This document shows positions 58,943 to 64,000 of a stretch of 64,000 nt of DNA, one piece after another. How positions within the stretch are numbered: position 1 is the first letter of the stretch; every line of letters starts with the position of its first letter. The position numbers and the translations under genes were made by a program. Location of the stretch: NCBI GenBank assembly GCA_036399775.1, contig DASWMJ010000089.1:186001-250000 (forward strand). Reading direction: 5' to 3'. The notes under the pieces are model-generated. The model searched no databases and was not told the DNA's origin. It saw only the letters and a program-made list of their open reading frames with translations. Source of the DNA: JADMIH01 sp036399775. Lineage in GTDB: Bacteria; Chloroflexota; Chloroflexia; QHBQ01; JADMIH01.

Positions 58943-61900
58943 ATGCGGTCAAACCACTTTACTCACGGGCTACGCTCAACCAGGGACGACTTACAAGCGG
59001 CTCATGCAAGGAAGAGAAGCAGGGCTTTGCAGGTACTATGCAGCCTGGGGTTTGCCCTGGCAATTGTGGCAGCAATGTTGGCGGCGAGCACGAGCGCGAT
59101 GTCTGCACCTAAGATGGGCGGGATACAAGTTGTATCCCAGGTTAAACCTCAGCCACACAAGCCCCAATCCAACAAAGACAAAGGGCGCTCTCCCCAGGCG
59201 CGCGATGATAAGAAAGGGCCACCCCCATCCTGGCGCGAGTTAGCACGGTCTGCGAACGCAAGAGACGTTGTCACCACCGGCAACTGGACCAATCTCTTTC
59301 CTTACCTTTATGAGATCAGCGCCGTATCAAGCACAGATGTATGGGCTGCCGGCGAATACGGACATCTAATGCATTACACGGGCGGCACCTGGACTGGTGT
59401 TGACCCTGCCAACATGAGGGGCCACAGCGCCTACGATATTGACATGGTAGCGGCCAACTCCGGCTGGCTAAGCCAGGGTTTCAGGGCATTTCAGTACGAC
59501 GGCACGTCCTGGACTCTGCGGAGTAATGGCCTGGCAAACCTCTACCTGGGACGCATCTCCGCGCTGGCAGCTAACGACGTCTGGGGAGTAGGTTATGATT
59601 ATGACAATGGGAGGGGGACGATATTACATTGGAACGGGACGCAGTGGAGCACCACCGGACCTGTCCTAACGGATACCATCAACCTCTATGATATAGAGAT
59701 GGTGAGTCCAACTGAAGGTTGGGTCGTCGGGTACAACTTCAACTCCACTATTTCTGATTATGAGCCGGTCATACTGCGCTACGACGGCACCAATTGGACA
59801 TCTGTTGCTAGCCCGTTCCCTAACGGTTTCCTGTTTAGGCTATCAGCGCCCACACCAGGGGAAGTTTGGGTGACAGGTCAAAATAATACGAACTTTAAAG
59901 TGGGCGTTTACCGTTACAACGGCACCTGGACTTCATACCCTGACGTTGGCGGGGACAATGTATTCATGCTCAGCGCTTCGGAAGGGTGGGCAACGAACTA
60001 TGGCTTTATCTACCACTGGGATGGAACGGACTGGACTTTTGAGGACTACGCCGACTTTTATGTGAGTGGCCTCTCCGGCGCGAGCGGGCAGGCATGGGCT
60101 GTGGGCGCAGCTGATACAATTTTGACGCGCTCAAGTAGCGGCACGTGGAGCAAGCAGCACGGGGGGCCGACTACGAACGCACTGTACGCCGCATCAGCTG
60201 TCAGCCCTGACGAAATGTGGGCCGTCGGCTCTAACGGCATTATTTTGCGATATAGCGGAGGCACCTGGCAGCAGGTTCCCGGAGGCTCCAACACCTACTT
60301 GAGCGACATACAGATGCTCTCCTCTACCGAAGGTTACGCCGTAGGGGGTGACTTCTCCGATAATGGAGAGATCATCAGGTGGGACGGGACAGTCTGGAAG
60401 ACGGTCGCAATACCGGACGAGCCTATGAACGGGGTCTACATGTTGGGCGGCGGGAACGGCTGGGCGGTGGGGCAAGATGGGGCTATCTGGCGAGCCACCA
60501 GTGGCGCGTGGAAGGGAGCATCCAGCCCGGTAACAGTCACCCTCAATTCCGTAGCAATGGACTCTCCTACGCACGGCTGGGCGGTAGGCAGCGACTATGA
60601 CTTTAGCACAGACACGTATCGGAACGCCCTTTTGGAGTATAACGGCACTGCCTGGATTGACCGAACGTCTACCCTCCCTGCCGGATCTCCAAACCTTCAA
60701 GACGTTGCGCTGGCACCTGGCGGCAACTCAGGGTGGGCTGTTGGATACGCCGACACCGGCACCGGGGGCCAGTATGGGGTCCTGCGCCTGAATAATGGTG
60801 TGTGGAGCGTGGATACAACTTCTCCTCTCTTTGGTGACTTCAGCGAGGTGATCCTCGATAGCGGAAGCAAAGCGTGGGCAATAGGCGGCGGAGTATACCG
60901 CTACACAGGCAGCACATGGCAGTACGAGAGCCTCCCCTCGGATTCTTATAGCGTGAACGGAGGAGCGTTCGTGCCTGGCGTCAGGGGCTGGCTTGTTGGG
61001 TACGGTGGCCTCATATTGCAGTATGACGAGCCTAACAACCTCACGCCAACGCCATCAATCACGGGCACCCCTCCGACCGCCACAGCTACCTCGCAGCCCA
61101 ACTGCGCGCCCGTGTGGAGGACTGTTGCCAGCCCCAACGTCGGCACTAACAGCAACGAGCTAAGGGCTGTTGAAGCCATATCTTCGACCGAAGCGTGGGC
61201 CGTCGGCTACTACCGCAATGACCAGTTTTCGGAGCGGACCCTGATAGAGCGTTGGGATGGTACCAACTGGAATATCGTGGCCACTCCCAACATCACGGCC
61301 ACCGGCGCCAGGCTGCAAGACATAACGGCTGTCGCGCCGAACAACGTATGGGCAGCAGGTACATGGGCGGGTGGAAGCCTCATCGTACATTGGGACGGCA
61401 CTAATTGGTCTATGGTACCCGTTCCCAACACAGGCACCGGATTCAACAACCTCGCGGCGATTGATGCCATCGCTGCAGACGATATATGGGCCGTTGGCGT
61501 GACCGGCACCAACACAGGTGCAGCACCGCTGCTTATGCACTGGAACGGCACGAGCTGGAGCATAGTCTCCAGCCCGGACCCTCTGGGAGCCTTCAGCGAA
61601 CTCTACGGACTGGGAGCGGTAGGGCCTGACGATGTTTGGGCGGTGGGTTACTACAATCAGGGTAGTGACAAATATAACCTCATTCTGCACTGGAACGGCA
61701 CGACTTGGAGCGTAGTCTCCAGCCCTAACGTGCCAAACGCCGCCAACGCGCTTTACGACGTGGCCTCCGTAGCGCCCAATGACGTGTGGGCAGTGGGCGA
61801 ACTCAATTACGGTGGTAGCGGGCAGATCGAGCATTGGGATGGCACGGAATGGAGCATCGTGCCGGCGACGGTTCCAGGAGCGCTCCGGTCGGTGGCAGTC

Positions 61901-62845
61901 GTTGACGCGAATAATGTGTGGGCCGCCGGGGATCGTAATGGTGAGAGCCAGACTCTTACGATGCGCTGGAATGGCGCCTCCTGGAACTTCGTACCCAGCG
62001 CCAGCCCCAACCCGGAGGGCAACTCCTTCAAGGGAATCGCGGCGGAGAGCGGAGGATACCTGTGGGCTGTGGGTAAGCAGGGACCATTTGACCCAGGTCA
62101 AACACTGATCGAGCGATACAAGTCAATCTGCCCGGCTACAGCGACCCCTACGCTCACGCCTACCGCCACCAACACGGCCATCCCAACCAACACGGCCATG
62201 CCAACGGCTACGACTGTTGCATGTAGTATCACTTTCTCCGATGTACCTGTTACCAATACCTTCTACCAATTCGTGCGCTGCCTGGCTTGCCGTAACATAC
62301 TGGGTGGCTACTCGGACAACACATTCCGGCCCAATAACGAAGTGACACGCGGGCAGTTGTCTAAGATAGTGGCTAACTCTGCCAACTTCAACGAGCCGGT
62401 CACAGGCCAGACGTTTGAGGATGTCTCGCCCTCCGACACCTTCTACCAGTACATAGAGAGGATGGCTTCCAGGGGCATCATAGGAGGCTACCCATGCGGC
62501 GGTGTGTCGGAGCCGTGTGGTTCGGGCAAGCCATACTTCAGGCCCAACGCCAACGCGACAAGGGGGCAAATCTCTAAGATAGTCTCCAACTCCGCGAACT
62601 TCACGGACCCACCCGGTAGCCAGAAGTTTGCAGACGTAGCGCCCGGCTCGACCTTCTATGACTGGGTAAACAGGCTGGCTAACAAGGGCATCATGGGAGG
62701 CTACAACTGCGGTGGGGCGGGGGAGCCGTGCGGCCCAGGCAATCTACCCTACTTCCGCCCCGGCAACAACGCCACTCGTGGGCAAACTTCCAAGATCGTG
62801 GCGGGCGCCTTCTTCCCAACCTGCCAGGCGGAAAGCGCACCCTAA
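58943..62845 (+). CDS. Giant secreted propeller protein with three SLH repeats
   Basis: About 1300 residues: a signal peptide (ALQVLCSLGFALAIVAAMLA), a positively charged stretch, then many blades with the pattern W-A-V-G-x-x-G-x-x-x-x-Y-x-G-x-x-W (VWAAGEYGHLMHYTGGTW, WAVGQDGAIWRATSG), the signature seen in YCF48/BNR-like and Kelch-like propellers. The second half (SPNVGTNSNELRAVEAIS...) is homologous to the extra propeller of copy 2. A TPTLTPTATNTAIPTNTAM linker leads to three SLH repeats. ATG at 58943 is preferred to 58913 because GAGGAGCTG precedes it. Confidence 0.82.
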   Translation: MRSNHFTHGLRSTRDDLQAAHARKRSRALQVLCSLGFALAIVAAMLAASTSAMSAPKMGGIQVVSQVKPQPHKPQSNKDKGRSPQARDDKKGPPPSWRELARSANARDVVTTGNWTNLFPYLYEISAVSSTDVWAAGEYGHLMHYTGGTWTGVDPANMRGHSAYDIDMVAANSGWLSQGFRAFQYDGTSWTLRSNGLANLYLGRISALAANDVWGVGYDYDNGRGTILHWNGTQWSTTGPVLTDTINLYDIEMVSPTEGWVVGYNFNSTISDYEPVILRYDGTNWTSVASPFPNGFLFRLSAPTPGEVWVTGQNNTNFKVGVYRYNGTWTSYPDVGGDNVFMLSASEGWATNYGFIYHWDGTDWTFEDYADFYVSGLSGASGQAWAVGAADTILTRSSSGTWSKQHGGPTTNALYAASAVSPDEMWAVGSNGIILRYSGGTWQQVPGGSNTYLSDIQMLSSTEGYAVGGDFSDNGEIIRWDGTVWKTVAIPDEPMNGVYMLGGGNGWAVGQDGAIWRATSGAWKGASSPVTVTLNSVAMDSPTHGWAVGSDYDFSTDTYRNALLEYNGTAWIDRTSTLPAGSPNLQDVALAPGGNSGWAVGYADTGTGGQYGVLRLNNGVWSVDTTSPLFGDFSEVILDSGSKAWAIGGGVYRYTGSTWQYESLPSDSYSVNGGAFVPGVRGWLVGYGGLILQYDEPNNLTPTPSITGTPPTATATSQPNCAPVWRTVASPNVGTNSNELRAVEAISSTEAWAVGYYRNDQFSERTLIERWDGTNWNIVATPNITATGARLQDITAVAPNNVWAAGTWAGGSLIVHWDGTNWSMVPVPNTGTGFNNLAAIDAIAADDIWAVGVTGTNTGAAPLLMHWNGTSWSIVSSPDPLGAFSELYGLGAVGPDDVWAVGYYNQGSDKYNLILHWNGTTWSVVSSPNVPNAANALYDVASVAPNDVWAVGELNYGGSGQIEHWDGTEWSIVPATVPGALRSVAVVDANNVWAAGDRNGESQTLTMRWNGASWNFVPSASPNPEGNSFKGIAAESGGYLWAVGKQGPFDPGQTLIERYKSICPATATPTLTPTATNTAIPTNTAMPTATTVACSITFSDVPVTNTFYQFVRCLACRNILGGYSDNTFRPNNEVTRGQLSKIVANSANFNEPVTGQTFEDVSPSDTFYQYIERMASRGIIGGYPCGGVSEPCGSGKPYFRPNANATRGQISKIVSNSANFTDPPGSQKFADVAPGSTFYDWVNRLANKGIMGGYNCGGAGEPCGPGNLPYFRPGNNATRGQTSKIVAGAFFPTCQAESAP

Positions 62846-62873
62846 CTCAATGGCTTAGGAAGGGTTCTTAATG

Positions 62874-62906
62874 GATATGTGGGCGGTCGAGAACTGCCCA
62901 CATATC
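62874..62906 (+). terminator. Hairpin terminator after the giant SLH gene
   Basis: GATATGTGGGC (62874-62884) and GCCCACATATC (62896-62906) are exact complements around an 11-nt loop, followed by TATTTTTGATT. It lies between the plus-strand SLH gene and the convergent Nudix gene. Confidence 0.8.
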
Positions 62907-62937
62907 TATTTTTGATTATAGTTGAATACTTAAGCAC

Positions 62938-63441
62938 TCAGGGTTTGTCTGCGACGACATCTACGTGGACCACATGCAGAGTGCTTTCGGGGAGCGATTT
63001 GAGAGCATCTCTGAGGAATGACGGATAGAGGGCGATAGAGTGGAGATCGTCAACGGGGAACCACCGGAAAGTCAGCCCCAGTTTGTTCTCGCTCGTATAC
63101 TCGTTGAAATACTCTTCATACCCCATGAAGGACCGGCTCTTATCGTAGAGGGGCGAGCCGGGCGGCAGGGACATCAGGAAATAGAATGCCAGCTCGTGGC
63201 AAGACTTACCCCCATACTCGAAGAAGTTCTCTACCACCCACAGCAGCCGCCCGACCTCTACTTCGACCCCTATCTCCTCCAGCATCTCGCGCTTGAGAGA
63301 CTCGGCGGCAGGCTCCCGAAGCTCGACGCGCCCACCAGGCACAAGCCAGTGCTCGTCAATATCAGCCTTTTGCAGCAGCACGCACCCCTCGTCCACGACG
63401 ATACCGGCCACGCGATGGCCGAAAGCGCGCGTGTCTCTCAA
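62938..63441 (-). CDS. Nudix hydrolase
   Basis: 167 residues with a perfect Nudix box: GGRVELREPAAESLKRE followed by MLEEIGVEVEVG, i.e. G-x5-E-x7-R-E-U-x-E-E-x-G-U, for Mg2+-dependent cleavage of a nucleoside diphosphate derivative. Substrate not predictable. It starts 41 bp after the ABC permease stop, so it may be the last gene of that operon. Confidence 0.88.
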   Translation of the reverse strand: MRDTRAFGHRVAGIVVDEGCVLLQKADIDEHWLVPGGRVELREPAAESLKREMLEEIGVEVEVGRLLWVVENFFEYGGKSCHELAFYFLMSLPPGSPLYDKSRSFMGYEEYFNEYTSENKLGLTFRWFPVDDLHSIALYPSFLRDALKSLPESTLHVVHVDVVADKP

Positions 63442-63482
63442 ACGCGATTATCTCTCTTGGGGAAGGTTTTTCCGGCATATAA

Positions 63483-64000
63483 TCAGGATCGTGCTTTCGT
63501 ATTGTAGTTTATGCGCGGGTCGGCTACCATATACAGCACATCCGCAAGCATATTTGAAAACGCGACTATCACGACCAGCATTATCGTCATCACGAGCGCT
63601 ATAGGCTCGTCAGGGGAACGCCCAAGCTCAGGGCACTGAGGGACATTGGCAAGGGCATTCGCATTGGGCACGCAACCGCCTATGGCCTTGAAGAATAGCT
63701 GGCCCAGACCAGGATAGTTGAATACTTCCTCGACTATGATCGCACCTGAGGCCATGCCGGGTAGCAACAAGCCCACCAGTGTGATGAGGGGGATCAGCGC
63801 GTTGCGGAAAGCGTGCTTTAGAACGACGCGGCGCGCAGAAAGGCCCTTTGCCCACGCTGTGCGAATAAAGTCCTGGCGTAACACCTCCAACATAGAGAAG
63901 CGTACATGCCTTGATAGCCAGGCAGTCTGGGCAACGGCCAGCGTCACCGCGGGAAGCACCAGGTGAGTCAGGCGGTTGATCCAGTTATCGCTCTGATCTA
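63483..64000 (-). CDS. ABC transporter permease, DppB/OppB type (partial)
   Basis: The 3' part of a permease gene that starts beyond the window edge. The visible 172 codons have the EAA loop (VLRQDFIRTAWAKGLSARRV) and hydrophobic helices (NALIPLITLVGLLLPGMASG, ALVMTIMLVVIVAFSNMLAD), ending with DPRINYNTKARS. The pattern D-F-I-R-T-A-x-A-K-G-L is typical of peptide/nickel permease subunit 1. An insertion-like segment with two Cys (CVPNANALANVPQCPELG) lies in an extracytoplasmic loop. Confidence 0.88.
   Translation of the reverse strand, partial: DQSDNWINRLTHLVLPAVTLAVAQTAWLSRHVRFSMLEVLRQDFIRTAWAKGLSARRVVLKHAFRNALIPLITLVGLLLPGMASGAIIVEEVFNYPGLGQLFFKAIGGCVPNANALANVPQCPELGRSPDEPIALVMTIMLVVIVAFSNMLADVLYMVADPRINYNTKARS

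Overview
This is a bacterial chromosome window of roughly 58-60% G+C by eye, gene dense, with genes on both strands. The organism is most likely a member of the Chloroflexota or a relative. That is an inference from the mix of genes: S-layer (SLH) proteins, a GT35 alpha-glucan phosphorylase with the DUF3417-type N terminus, a fused membrane/spermidine-synthase-like protein, a tripartite tricarboxylate transporter, and acyl-CoA/PaaK-like degradation genes. There is no 16S rRNA gene or other taxonomic marker, and I found no rRNA or tRNA gene.

Layout. 0-7.4 kb: end of an acetyltransferase, a YbaK-type tRNA deacylase coupled to a MagIII/EndoIII-like glycosylase, a double-RCK potassium channel, an ornithine cyclodeaminase-like enzyme, a Nudix-like/APH fusion and an alpha-toroid protein. 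7.5-11.1 kb: a complete tctC-tctB-tctA transporter whose gene gaps are filled with repeats. 11.2-17 kb: small and membrane proteins, a GT-C-like membrane protein and a gamma-carbonic anhydrase. 17-22.4 kb, minus strand: CCA-adding enzyme, YggS, PgeF, an unknown acidic protein and a fused membrane/spermidine-synthase-like protein. 22.5-24.3 kb: an AT-richer scar made of a decayed solute-binding protein tail, a beheaded gene, a gene split by an in-frame TAG, and a HEPN-motif protein. 24.4-28.5 kb: SLH protein and glycogen phosphorylase. 28.9-39.3 kb: a membrane rhodanese with an in-frame UGA, DUF711, SDR, a short inverted-repeat-bounded element carrying an NTF2-like gene, enoyl-CoA hydratase, a Clp_N-RidA fusion, acyl-CoA dehydrogenase, a GNAT-like protein and a PaaK-type ligase. 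39.3-44.1 kb: a frameshifted aminotransferase, a HEAT-repeat protein and a HARE-HTH protein. 44.4-50.3 kb: PBP1A, AsnRS and a UDG. 50.3-62.9 kb: three giant secreted beta-propeller/SLH proteins, two of them from a tandem duplication. 62.9-64 kb: Nudix hydrolase and a partial ABC permease.

The most striking signals are: (1) a rhodanese with UGA exactly at the second Cys of the family's C-x-C-P motif, followed by a SECIS-like hairpin, so a likely selenoprotein; (2) several sequence-unrelated but all heptameric degenerate tandem repeats that fill intergenic gaps, often as inverted pairs, and run into start and stop codons; (3) the HEPN scar at 22.8-24.3 kb; (4) a Clp_N-RidA fusion; (5) tandem S-layer gene duplication that carried along the 3' end of the neighbouring UDG gene; and (6) a 576-bp TA-flanked inverted-repeat element with an NTF2-like gene as its only cargo.
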